Shown piece after piece: positions 1-17,433 of a stretch of 64,000 nt of DNA. Below the pieces are notes generated by a model. The model saw nothing but the letters and a program-made list of their open reading frames with translations, did no database searches and was not told the origin of the DNA. How positions within the stretch are numbered: position 1 is the stretch's first letter; each line of letters begins with the position of its first letter. Where the stretch lies: the NCBI GenBank assembly GCA_029009155.1, contig JAQXJX010000002.1, positions 1 through 64,000 on the forward strand, written 5' to 3'. The translations under genes and the position numbers were made by a program. Origin of the DNA: Mycoplasmataceae bacterium (GTDB lineage Bacteria > Bacillota_I > Bacilli_A > Mycoplasmatales > Mycoplasmoidaceae).

Positions 1-23
1 TAAAATTATTTATAATAATATTT

Positions 24-506
24 ATGAAAATTGAAAGTAGTAGATATAAGAAGTATAGAGAAGAAAAAAGACACCACCCAATTTGAAAAAAAATCTTAAT
101 TGCATTTGGTATTATGACTTTTACAGCAGGTGGTTTAATTGGTGGAGTTTATTGTTATAAAACATTTTTTGAATATCACATTTCTTTTAAAAATGTAGAA
201 TTTGTTGATATTACTGGAGTTCCATCTAAAAATATTACACCTACTCCTAATTTATCAGAAAAAGTTTTAGACACTAATAATAAGGTAGTAACTAATGTAA
301 CTTTTATTTTATTAGATGAAAAAAATACAGACATTTCTAAAACAGGATTTAGTGGTTTAGTATTTGATTCTAAAACAGGAATTATTAGTGGTATGTCTAC
401 TGCAAATGTTATTCAAAAAAATTGAAAAATCAAAGCAGTTGTCACAATAGATGGCAAAGAATATAGTTGCGTTTCACCTAGTTTTAATGTAACAATAGAT
501 GATTAA
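24..506 (+). CDS. Membrane-anchored protein with Ig-like extracellular domain
   Basis: A 160-residue protein with a basic N-terminus (residues 1-23), one membrane helix at about 24-45 and an extracellular part. The outer part contains the signature FDSKTGIISG (about residues 113-122), typical of bacterial putative Ig/cadherin-like (He_PIG) domains. The ATG at 24 adds 30 residues to the first ATG of the TGA-free stretch by reading TGA as Trp at residue 21; a second Trp-TGA lies near the C-terminus. There is no Shine-Dalgarno, and a TATAAT box ends only 7 bases before this ATG, so the transcript may be leaderless. Function is unknown; a surface role is inferred from topology only. Confidence 0.7.
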
Positions 507-578
507 TTTACTATTTTTTCTAAAAAAATATCAATTTTTTATGAAAATTTAGTATAATTTTTTTCATTTATTGTTTTT

Positions 579-584
579 TATAAT
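579..584 (+). promoter_or_regulatory. Candidate -10 box for rpoBC
   Basis: A TATAAT lies 40 bases before the rpoB ATG in the 118-base gap after the membrane gene. A second TATAAT occurs at 553-558. No convincing -35 box goes with either. The gap is otherwise plain AT-rich DNA. Confidence 0.4.
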
Positions 585-624
585 AGTTTAATTATATTAA
601 ACGCTTTCGAAAGGTAAAATAGTA

Positions 625-4986
<4,362 letters not shown>

Positions 4987-4998
4987 TAGGTGGTAATT

Positions 4999-8805
<3,807 letters not shown>

Positions 8806-8848
8806 TTAATTATTTTGCAAATGAATAACTAAAATAATAAAAAAAATA

Positions 8849-8854
8849 TATAAT
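8849..8854 (+). promoter_or_regulatory. Candidate -10 box for rplM-rpsI
   Basis: A TATAAT sits 61 bases upstream of the rplM ATG in the 110-base gap after rpoC. No good -35 is recognised, so the assignment is tentative. Confidence 0.35.
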
Positions 8855-8915
8855 CATAAAACTTATATTTTTATATAGGACAATAAAAGAAAATTTTTGG
8901 AGATAAAATATTGAT

Positions 8916-9371
8916 ATGCAAAAGTCAACCATGTTAAAAAAAGAAGAGGCATTAGCAGCACGCAAATGATACATTATTGACGCTTCTAATGCTGTAGTTG
9001 GTAAACTTGCTGTTCAAGTAGCTAATTTACTTCGTGGTAAAAACAAAGCATCTTTTACTCCTAATGTTGATTGTGGTGATTACGTTATTGTTTATAATAC
9101 AGACAAAATGGTATTGACTGGTAATAAACTAGAAAACGAAAAATGATATAACCACTCTCAATACATTGGTGGTTTAAGAACTCGTGATGGTAAAACTATG
9201 TTAAGTAACTACTCTGATGAATTATTAGAAACAGCAGTTAAAGGTATGTTACCTAAAAACCGTTTATCAAATAGAATTATTACTAAATTACACATTTATA
9301 AAAAAGACGCAGATAAAAAATACGATAAATATAACCCTACTACTATCGTTGCAGAAGGGATTAATAAATAA
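8916..9371 (+). CDS. rplM: 50S ribosomal protein L13
   Basis: Large-subunit ribosomal protein uL13, 151 residues. It begins [19 protein letters not shown], matching the usual family start, then [22 protein letters not shown] and the family block around KGMLPKNRL. One Trp codon at the RKW position and one in the middle are TGA. A GGAG site lies at 8899-8902. The stop is followed two bases later by rpsI, the standard L13-S9 pair, so the two are surely co-transcribed. The ATG at 8931 is an internal alternative, but the upstream start fits the family better. Confidence 0.96.
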
Positions 9372-9373
9372 TT

Positions 9374-9775
9374 ATGGATAAGATTCAAAATGTTGAATAT
9401 AAAGGACTAGGTCGTCGTAAAACTTCAATTGCTCGTGTTTGTATGGTTCCAGGAACTGGTACAATCACAGTTAACGAATGTGCTTTAAACGATTATTTTC
9501 CAAGTGTATTTTTAATTCAAAATTTACAACAACCATTAGTTTTAACAGATACATTAAATTCATTTGATATTAAAGTTAAAGTTATTGGTGGTGGTATGCA
9601 AGGTCAATCTGGTGCTATTAGATTGGGTATTGCACGTGCTTTAGTAGAAGCAAATCCTGATTTCAAAACAATTTTAAAGAAACAAAAAATGTTAACACGT
9701 GATTCTCGTAAGAAAGAACGTAAGAAACCAGGTAAATATGGTGCACGTAGAAGTCCACAATTCACAAAACGTTAA
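9374..9775 (+). CDS. rpsI: 30S ribosomal protein S9
   Basis: Small-subunit protein uS9, 133 residues. It contains [12 protein letters not shown] at the N-terminus, the [19 protein letters not shown] core, and ends SPQFTKR, the invariant C-terminal Lys-Arg tail that reaches the ribosomal P site. It starts two bases after rplM with no clear ribosome site of its own, suggesting translational coupling; a GAAGGG lies inside the rplM end. Two tRNA genes follow. Confidence 0.97.
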   Translation: MDKIQNVEYKGLGRRKTSIARVCMVPGTGTITVNECALNDYFPSVFLIQNLQQPLVLTDTLNSFDIKVKVIGGGMQGQSGAIRLGIARALVEANPDFKTILKKQKMLTRDSRKKERKKPGKYGARRSPQFTKR

Positions 9776-9843
9776 TCAAAAAAAAATAAAATTTATAAAA
9801 TTTACGATAATTATGATATAATATATAACATAATTATCTACAT

Positions 9844-9920
9844 GGGAGCATAGCTCAGCTGGTTAGAGCACACCCCTGATAAGGGTGAGGTCGATGGTTC
9901 GAGTCCATTTACTCCCACCA
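9844..9920 (+). tRNA. tRNA-Ile (anticodon GAT)
   Basis: A full cloverleaf of 77 bases with encoded CCA. The anticodon loop CTGATAA gives GAT. The D loop has the usual G18-G19 and the T loop is TTCGAGT with C56. The acceptor stem has a C6-A67 mismatch; otherwise it pairs well. It is 5 bases before tRNA-Ala, the familiar Ile-Ala pair, here without an rRNA operon. Confidence 0.95.
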
Positions 9921-9925
9921 TGTAT

Positions 9926-10002
9926 GGGGGATTAGCTCAACCCGATAGAGCACCTGATTTGCACTCAGGGGGTTGTGGGTTTGAATCCCATATCCTCCAC
10001 CA
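9926..10002 (+). tRNA. tRNA-Ala (anticodon TGC)
   Basis: A 77-base cloverleaf with encoded CCA and anticodon loop TTTGCAC (TGC). The acceptor stem contains the G3-U70 wobble that marks alanine tRNAs. The D loop (AACCCGATA) has A where G19 should be, and the T loop (TTTGAAT) has T where C56 should be, so the elbow pair is A19-U56 instead of G19-C56. The 15-48 pair is A-U. Confidence 0.93.
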
Positions 10003-10018
10003 TAAATACATACAAAAC

Positions 10019-10043
10019 AAGTTACCTTTGGGTAACTTTTTTT
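10019..10043 (+). terminator. Terminator after tRNA-Ile/tRNA-Ala
   Basis: Hairpin AAGTTACC / GGTAACTT with a TTTG loop, followed by a run of T. It ends the rpsI-tRNA unit. Confidence 0.85.
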
Positions 10044-10111
10044 ATATAATATGTTAATATATAAAGCGATAAGATAATTAACACGTTTTATTTTAGCGGG
10101 AGTAACTATAC

Positions 10112-13100
10112 ATGAAAAATAAAGGAAAGTTAAAATTTTTAACTACTATAGCTGGAGTTGGTGCTATTTGCGCTTCTACTTTTGCTATAGCTTATGAAAT
10201 TGTTAAAAATTCTATTAGTTATGGTTCATTAGATAATTCATCATCAAATGAATTTGAATCAAATAATACTACTTATTCAAATGATAATACTGCTTCAAAT
10301 AAGAAATCTAGATTAGGTGCTCAACATATTAACGATCAAGGAAACAATCGTTTTCAACACTTTAACTATGCTTCTGGTTTAATTGGTTCTTACAATGATA
10401 ATGCAATGGTTAGTGAAAAAGGATCAAAAAATAGACGTATTGGTGGATATAGATCTTATTCACCAGCTGGTAGTGAATGCTTTATGTTTTCTACTGAAAA
10501 CACTTGATTACAATCACCAGAAGAAGCAAGTCACTTTATTGGTGCTGGTGGATATAAAGGAGACGAATCTGATATTGGTATCCCAGTTGTTATTAATCGT
10601 GTTGATGCCATTAATACTCCAAAATTAGACTTTGTTGATAGATTTCACCAAACTGATCCTAAAGTTTTAAAATACACTGGTGTATTTAAAGATGAAGATG
10701 GGGATGATAATCATGGTTGAGAAGGAAACTATGATAGTCGTTATGCTCGTGAATCTGTTCCTGCTAATTTACATTATTATGTTTACTCGATTGGTGATAA
10801 GGTTACTATATCACAATTCTGTGCCTTTAGTTCCCTTATTGGTAATACAATTTCTGGTGATATCACATTACCGGAAACATGTGCAGTTATTGGTAATTAT
10901 GCCTTTAATGGTGCAAAACGTGATGGTGGTAGTACAATTGACATACCTGAAAATATTTATTATATGGGCCATCATGCTTTTGCTGATTGCAAATTTTATG
11001 ACATTAACTTTAGACAATCTGATTTCCACAAAATTTGAAGTGGATCTAAACCAGGAGAAGGTACACAAATTTACCAATTCTCTCCAACTTCAAATACAGC
11101 TGATTGAAAACCTTCATTAGCAACTGACCCATCAGGTGGTAAAGGATATTGTTGATTCCCATATGATCCTAATACATACCAAGTAACTGAAGATGGACAA
11201 ACATATACAGTTACTCAAATTATGCAAGCATTCCATGATTGCAAAAACTTTGGTTTTAAATATAGTGATATGCGTAATGGATCAAAAATTGTTGCTCCTA
11301 GTTTAACTGCAGATCAAACTTCATTAAAAGTTTCTGAAGAAACTACAATTCATGCTGATATGGATGCAAAAGGTGCAATTGATCCAAATGATTCAGACAA
11401 CAAAATTACTTGAACTACTTCAGATCAATCACTTTTATTCTTTGATGAAACTGATAGTTCATGAAAAACAAGTGTTGTTACTTCTGGTATTAATTCTGAT
11501 CCTAGTCAATCTACTAGTAAACATTCTGTAAAAGTAAAAGCTGTAAAAGAATCATCTAACGCTTCTACTTCTGTTATTGCAACTGTAGTTGACAACCACA
11601 AGGTATCTTTAACAAGTGAAATTTCAATTACATCTACATATGATGTGGTTACATCATTTAATTGGGAAAATCCAGGTGATGAAACTATTACTGTTTTACC
11701 ATCAGGTAAAAATACTTTAGATTACAATATTTTAGAATCAGGTTCATTACCTGGTACTTGATATGTTGAAGGTGCATCAATTGCAATTTCTGGTAATTAT
11801 CCAACAGGATTAACTATTTCTTCTGCTACTAGCAAAGTTGCAGATGGAATCCATAAATGTACTTTATCTTGAACTTCAACTACAGCTTTAATTGGTACAT
11901 ACAACTTTACAGTTACTGCTACAAGTAATGGTAAAGGTGTTGATGGTAATAAAATTACTATTACTAAAAACTTCACTTTAAACATTAAATATGAAGACAT
12001 TACTGGTTTTGATTTTTCAGCAGGTGGTGAAACACTTAATTTAATTCCTGGTGAATCTTTAACTGAAAAATATACTATTGATGAAACTTCAGCTACTGGT
12101 AATTATGAAAAAGGAATTAAATTTGAATTATTAGATATTAAAAAAGATGGTCAAGCAATTTCTAAACCAACTTGATTAACTTTATCTCCAACTGATGTAA
12201 TTACACCAGATGTTGGTGAAACCGATAAATACTCTACAAAAATTACATGTAGTACATTAGCAACTGAAGGTACTTATACATTTACAATTAAAGCTATTGC
12301 TACTGGTGTTAATGCTGCAGGTGAACATCCAACAGCTGTGAAAAATGTTACATTATCTGTAATGTTTGAACCAATTACTTCAATGAAATTTAACGGTTCT
12401 ACTTCACTTACTGGTGTTGCTGGAGATTCACAAGAATTAACAAATGAATATAATGTAGAAATCACTTCTGCAAATGGTAAATTTAAAAGAGGTTTAAGTG
12501 TTGTTGATATCTTAAACATCAAAAAAGATGGTATTCCATCTACATTAGCTGACAAGAATTTAAAATTTGCTTTAGGAAGTGAAGAAGCAATTAGTAGTGG
12601 TGTTAGATATAAATTAACATTATCAATTGGTAGCGAATTAACTAAAGGTACATATACATTTACTTTAAAAGTTAAATCTAATGGTTCTTCTTCTGATCCA
12701 TCTGTTTTAACTGAAATAGAAAAAGATGTTACTTTAGAAATTTCTTATGCTGAACCAACAAAAATTGTTTTCAAAGACGTACCTACAGTAATTTCAGCTA
12801 CTTACCAAAAACAAAAAGCTACAGGTAACTTCTCTGGAACTGTTTATCCAATTGAATATGCATGTCAAGAATTAAACTGAGCATTAATTATTCCTACAGA
12901 ATTACAATCTAAATTAGATGGTCATATTGAAATTGTTCCTTCAATAATTGGTGAAACAAAAAATCAAGCTTACCTTATGGTTGATGATCAAATTCCAGTA
13001 GGTGTATATAATGGAATTAAAGTTGAAGCAACAGTTAATGATGGTTCTAGTTTTAAAGCTCAAACTAACCCAATTACATTGATAGTATCTTATCAAAATG

Positions 13101-14698
13101 TTAAAGCTGTAAGTATTACAGGTCAAACACAAATTTCAACAAAAGCTAAAACTGCGACTCCTACTCCTGTTGTTTACTCAACTAAAGTAGATCCAGATAA
13201 CGCTAACCAAAATATTGATAAAATGACAGTAAAAGCATTGAGATACCGTCAATCAGCTAGTGCAGATTGAATCAATGTTACTCAAGAAGAATCTGGAGTT
13301 CATTTCTCATTCTCTTCTTCAACTAATGCTGGTAATGTTTGATGATCAGATGTTATAAGTAAAGGTGAATATGAAATAACTTTCTTTGCTACATCAGAAG
13401 GAACTGATGAATCAGGAAATAAAGTTAATTCAGCAGATTTTACAGTTCATTTAGATGTTTCATATAATGCACCTGAAGAATTATATGTAGAGCAACAATT
13501 ATCTAGTGCTACTATGTATGCTGGCGATGAATTGAATTTAGATGGACATGATGAAACTCATCCAATTCCATTTAAAGCAAAAGTAGATCCTACTAAACAA
13601 CCAGGATGAAGTGATACACGTGTTAAGTGAAGTATTGCTAAAGTATACAATGGTGATACTCAAATTATGTTATTCCCAACATGATTAAAAGTAGATGAAG
13701 ATACTGGAGCAGTTCAAATTACTGAAAATGCCCCTTACTTAAAAGGTAAATTATTAAAAGTATTCTTAAAAGCACAAGCTATTGCTAATGTTAGCTTAAT
13801 TGTTACTTCAACTACTTCATTAAATATTGAAATTAAAGCAACATGTCCTGATAAAGTTGATGTTAATGTTAACTCAGAAGAAGTTGCAGCTCCAGTAAGA
13901 GGACAAGAAGGTACATGTGATTGAAAATTATCTGCAGATGTATCTGCAAGAGGCTCTAAAACATCAACAATTCAAAATGTTGAATGATCAATTGATCATG
14001 TAATACATGATGGTAAACATGTTCCTACTCCATCATGATTATCAATGGATAAAAATTCAGGTTTAGTAAGTTGAACAAAAGATGTATTGCCTGGAGCATA
14101 TGAAATTTATGCTAAAGCAACAAGTATTTATGCAAGAACTGAATTTGCTAAAGATGTATATGGTGTTGCAATTAAAGCATGTAAAATGTATTCAGATTAT
14201 GAAAAACCTGACCACATTGATGTAAAAGGGGGATCATACTCTGGACAAGGTTCACAAGGTAAAGATGGACATTTAAACCGTAACTTTACAGCTATTGCTT
14301 ACGATAAAGAAGGTGACAGTAAATATTGTGACCCAAACATCCGTTGAGAAATCATTATGACTAATAGTCAAGGACAAGCTGATAGTTCAATTGAAATCCC
14401 AAGTTGATTAAAAATTAAAATGAGTGATACAGGAACTGGTGCAACTGTTTACTGAACAAATGCTTCTAAATCTGGTGAATATTACTTTAGAATCCACGCT
14501 ATTAGTGTAAATTACACTGATGTTATTGGAGAAAGCTCTAATAGTGTTCATTTAACTATTGTTGCTGAAGATTCATTATTATGATTGTGAATCTTGATTT
14601 CAGTAGGTTCTGTATTAGCAGTTGGTGCAGGTCTAGGAATCTTCTTAGGACACAAACATAAATTAAATGCACAAAAGCAAGTTGCTAAAGAATTTTAG
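10112..14698 (+). CDS. Giant surface protein: LRR segment plus tandem Ig-like repeats
   Basis: A 1,528-residue membrane-anchored surface protein, one continuous frame with many Trp-TGA codons. Residues about 8-29 form an N-terminal hydrophobic segment, followed by a Ser/Asn-rich linker (about 40-75). Residues about 225-310 resemble BspA-type leucine-rich repeats (ITLPETCAVIGNYAFNGA, then YMGHHAFADC). From about residue 385 the protein is made of Ig-like modules; repeat starts fall near 497, 632, 757, 884, 998, 1122, 1247 and 1367, about 120 residues apart. A C-terminal membrane helix (near 1490-1512) and a short basic tail anchor it. The ATG has a GGGAG site at 10097. Its role is inferred to be host-cell contact or adhesion; no ligand can be named. 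Confidence 0.85.
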
Positions 14699-14707
14699 GA
14701 AATATTA

Positions 14708-14736
14708 AAAATATAACAGAAATGTTATATTTTTTT
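14708..14736 (+). terminator. Terminator after giant surface protein
   Basis: Hairpin AAAATATAAC / GTTATATTTT with a six-base loop running into a T tract, 9 bases after the stop codon. Confidence 0.85.
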
Positions 14737-14762
14737 ATATAAAAACTTTAGTGGAGATAATT

Positions 14763-15356
14763 ATGGCAATTGATATTGATTTAAATAAATTAGATAAATT
14801 AATTAAAGATCATCATAAGAAATGTAATCAAGATGATGTTTATGAATATATGATAAATAAAAATAATAAGCAACTTGATAATGCAAATGAGTTTGAAATT
14901 GATTATGATGAATTCAAACGAATAGTAGGTGAAATTATTTGTATTTGCCAAATTATTGAGCTAGATTTAAAATTAATTTATGCTTGTCTATATTTATCAA
15001 TATTTAAAAAGAAATTTAAATATTCTTCAAATAACAATTGAACATTAGGGGAAACTATTACCCAAATAGAAAATATCCAAAAGAAATTACCCGAACCAGT
15101 TTTTAGCAAGGATCAATATAGTAAGTTATATCGAATTACTTCTGAAAGAAATAATATTACTCATACTTTAGTAAAAAGTTTTAGTTATCTAGATGATTTT
15201 GTTAATTCTATGGAATTTAAAACTGCCTTCAATCGGATCAATAATTTTTCTCAACAAGTATTAAATTTACATAAGATAATTCAAGAAAAAAGAATTCAAT
15301 TATGTAAAGAAAATGATATTCCTTTTAGTTTTTTAAACAAAATTATTAACGGTTAA
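14763..15356 (+). CDS. HEPN-like hypothetical protein
   Basis: A 197-residue, largely helical protein with no membrane segment long enough to be certain; residues 60-82 are hydrophobic. It carries RNNITH at residues 129-134 in the context TSERNNITHTL. This matches the Rx4-6H motif (R-N-x3-H) of HEPN-domain proteins, many of which are RNases in toxin-antitoxin or defence modules. ATG 14763 is preferred over GTG 14751 because GGAGA lies six bases before it. One Trp is TGA. It is a single-gene unit between two terminators with no visible antitoxin or nucleotidyltransferase partner. The HEPN call rests on one motif plus helical character, so it is tentative. Confidence 0.5.
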
Positions 15357-15391
15357 AACAAAAATATTAAATTATTTTTGTTATTTTTTTT
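15357..15391 (+). terminator. Terminator after HEPN-like gene
   Basis: Hairpin AACAAAAATA / TATTTTTGTT followed by a run of T, overlapping the end of the stop region. Confidence 0.8.
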
Positions 15392-15449
15392 AATTATTAA
15401 TTTTATGTATTAATATAGTCTAAGAAATCTTATTTTTATAAAAAATCTA

Positions 15450-15455
15450 TATAAT
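15450..15455 (+). promoter_or_regulatory. Candidate -10 box for BspA-like lipoprotein
   Basis: TATAAT lies 41 bases before the lipoprotein ATG, downstream of a terminator, so it is the likely promoter. No clear -35. Confidence 0.45.
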
Positions 15456-15496
15456 AAACATATTCTTACCCTTTAGAAAATTACAAATAGGATTAT

Positions 15497-16804
15497 ATGA
15501 AAAAAAGAATTTTAAACTTTTTAAAATGTACACTACCCTTAGCAGGTACAATTTCTTTAATTGGTGTAGCTTCTTGTTCTGAAAATAAGCCAGTTCCTCC
15601 AAGTGATGTTAAAGTAAAAAAAGTATTTGATGTATCTTGCATCAATGCTGATAAAGGCTCTTTCACTTTAGAAATTATTAACAATAAAAATAATGAATGT
15701 ATTTTAACTAGTGTTTCTAATGATTTTGCAGCTGAAGATTTTAATTTTAATGATGGAATTGTTTCAACTAATGATGAATTTGAATACACAATCACTTCAA
15801 TTGGTGATGAATGTTTCAAGGATTGCTTAGGATTAAAAGGAAATATAACAATTCCTCACACCATAAAAACTATTGGTAAAAGTGCTTTTATGGGTGCTGG
15901 AATAACTGGTAATGTTATTATTAATGAAAACATTGAATCAATCGATGAAAGCGCTTTTGCTAATACAAAAATTGATGTTTTAGATTTATCAAAATATACA
16001 AAACATATTCTTAAATATGCAAAAGACATTGTAACTGGAAGTACTTTAGTTTATGTTCCAACTAATTTTTTAAATGAATATAAAACTGCTGAAGGTTGAA
16101 AAGACCTTGATAGCAAAATTATTGTTAAACCAGATCCAATTCCGCCTCAACCAGAATGAGCAAAGAAGACAATTAATGCTCAAATAATACATGGTTCATA
16201 TGGAACAATTGATATTTTATATTCTGATAATCAACCAGGAAAATGTTGACTTCTAAAAGCCTCAAGTGACTTTACAGCAGTAGATCTTACATTTGGAAAA
16301 TTTACTATGAATACATCAACTGGAAGTCAAGAAATGCAAATAGTTGGTATTTGTGATGAATGCTTCAAAGATTGTAAGAACTTAAGAGGTTGAATCCAAT
16401 TTTCTCCAAGTGTAAAAGAAATTAGAAAAGATGCATTTAATGGTTGTTCAAATATTGTTTCAATAGAATTTAAAAATCCTACTACTGCATTCAACCAAGG
16501 AATTCAAGATATTTACGCTAATGCTTTTAAAGGAACAAAAGTAAATTCTTACATTCGTACTCAAAAATTACCAAAATCAATCAAACACATTGGTAATAAT
16601 GCTTTTGAAAATTCTTTCATGGAAACTTTAGATTTATCAGCCTTAGACCATGTAATAAGCATTAACTCTAATCCTTTTGATCCTAATAATGGTTTCTTAG
16701 CGAATACTAAAGTCTCTAAAATTCTTTTAAGAGATCAAGAAATGATAGATAAATATACATCTAATGCATATTGAACTTTCTGTAAAGATTTATTTGCTTG
16801 CTAA
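15497..16804 (+). CDS. BspA-like leucine-rich repeat lipoprotein
   Basis: A 435-residue lipoprotein. The signal peptide ends in a lipobox (IGVASC, Cys about residue 27) for lipid attachment to the outer face of the membrane. Two LRR_5/BspA-type blocks follow: the first includes SIGDECFKDCLGL, IPHTIKTIGKSAF and ESIDESAF; the second, about 180 residues later, repeats ICDECFKDCKNLRGW, VKEIRKDAFNGC and IKHIGNNAF. It therefore looks like an internal duplication with a shared D-E-C-F-K-D-C start. BspA-type repeats bind host proteins in other bacteria, so an adhesin role is inferred. The LRR style resembles that in the giant protein upstream. Confidence 0.85.
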
Positions 16805-16840
16805 ATACTTTAAATCCATCTAATAGTTATCTAAATATTA

Positions 16841-16871
16841 AAAAAACCACCAAACGTCTGGTGATTTTTTT
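16841..16871. terminator. Bidirectional terminator
   Basis: Stem CACCA / TGGTG flanked by an A run on the left and a T run on the right, 37 bases after the lipoprotein stop. It can serve the lipoprotein gene, and in reverse back up the tRNA cluster. Confidence 0.75.
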
Positions 16872-16915
16872 AATGAATGATATTTACCTTTTGAAACTTA
16901 ATTTTCTATATTAAT

Positions 16916-16952
16916 CACAAAAAGAAACCAATGCACTAATTGCATTGGTTTT
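16916..16952 (-). terminator. Terminator of the reverse-strand tRNA cluster
   Basis: Stem of 11 pairs (AAACCAATGCA / TGCATTGGTTT) just past tRNA-Val; on the minus strand it is followed by a T-rich tract. Confidence 0.75.
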
Positions 16953-16959
16953 AAATTTA

Positions 16960-17035
16960 TGGTGGAGTGTGAGGGGCTCGAACCCCCGACCCTATCCTTG
17001 TAAGGGATATGCTCTCCCAACTGAGCTAACACTCC
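16960..17035 (-). tRNA. tRNA-Val (anticodon TAC)
   Basis: A 76-base cloverleaf with encoded CCA, a fully paired acceptor stem (GGAGTGT / ACACTCC) and anticodon loop CTTACAA. D loop GG and T loop TTCGAGC (C56) are standard. Last of three reverse-strand tRNAs. Confidence 0.95.
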
Positions 17036-17041
17036 TTAATA

Positions 17042-17118
17042 TGGTGACCTGTACGGGATTCAAACCCATGAATGTACGCGTGAAAGGCGTATGTGTTAAG
17101 TCACTTCACCAACAGGCC
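17042..17118 (-). tRNA. tRNA-Glu (anticodon TTC)
   Basis: A 77-base cloverleaf with encoded CCA and anticodon loop CTTTCAC. The D loop (AAGTGACTTAA) has G18-A19, and the T loop is TTTGAAT, so U56 replaces C56; the elbow pair is A19-U56. The acceptor has a G2-U71 wobble. It lies between tRNA-Asn and tRNA-Val. Confidence 0.94.
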
Positions 17119-17123
17119 TTGTA

Positions 17124-17198
17124 TGGCGGCCACAGTAAGGATCGAACTTACGACCAACCGGTTAACAGCCGGTTGCTCTACCGCTGAGCTATGTGGCC
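17124..17198 (-). tRNA. tRNA-Asn (anticodon GTT)
   Basis: A 75-base cloverleaf with encoded CCA, acceptor GGCCACA / TGTGGCC, discriminator G and anticodon loop CTGTTAA. D loop GG and T loop C56 are standard. First of the reverse-strand cluster; AT-rich sequence upstream on the minus strand includes TATAGT and TATTAT, either of which could be the -10. Confidence 0.95.
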
Positions 17199-17433
17199 AT
17201 ACTTTATTAAGTTATGTGATTAATATAATACTATAAAAAAGCAATTTTTTTTAATTTTTTATTTTTTTTTAAAAAAAATGTGTTTTTTTATACTTGTAAA
17301 TTTTATTTTTTCTACTTACAAAAACCTTATTTTTCTTACAAAATATATAATTTATCTTATTAACTTATCCATTACAAATAGAAATGTTTAAACACTTTTG
17401 AAAATTTATAAATATTGAAAAAAGGAAAATGCA

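Noticed and set aside
14751-14762. GTG start four codons upstream for the HEPN-like gene
   Set aside because: That GTG overlaps the ribosome-binding site GGAGA that serves the ATG at 14763.
16945-17187. 80-codon plus-strand frame across the tRNA cluster
   Set aside because: It overlaps three well-formed tRNA genes on the other strand.
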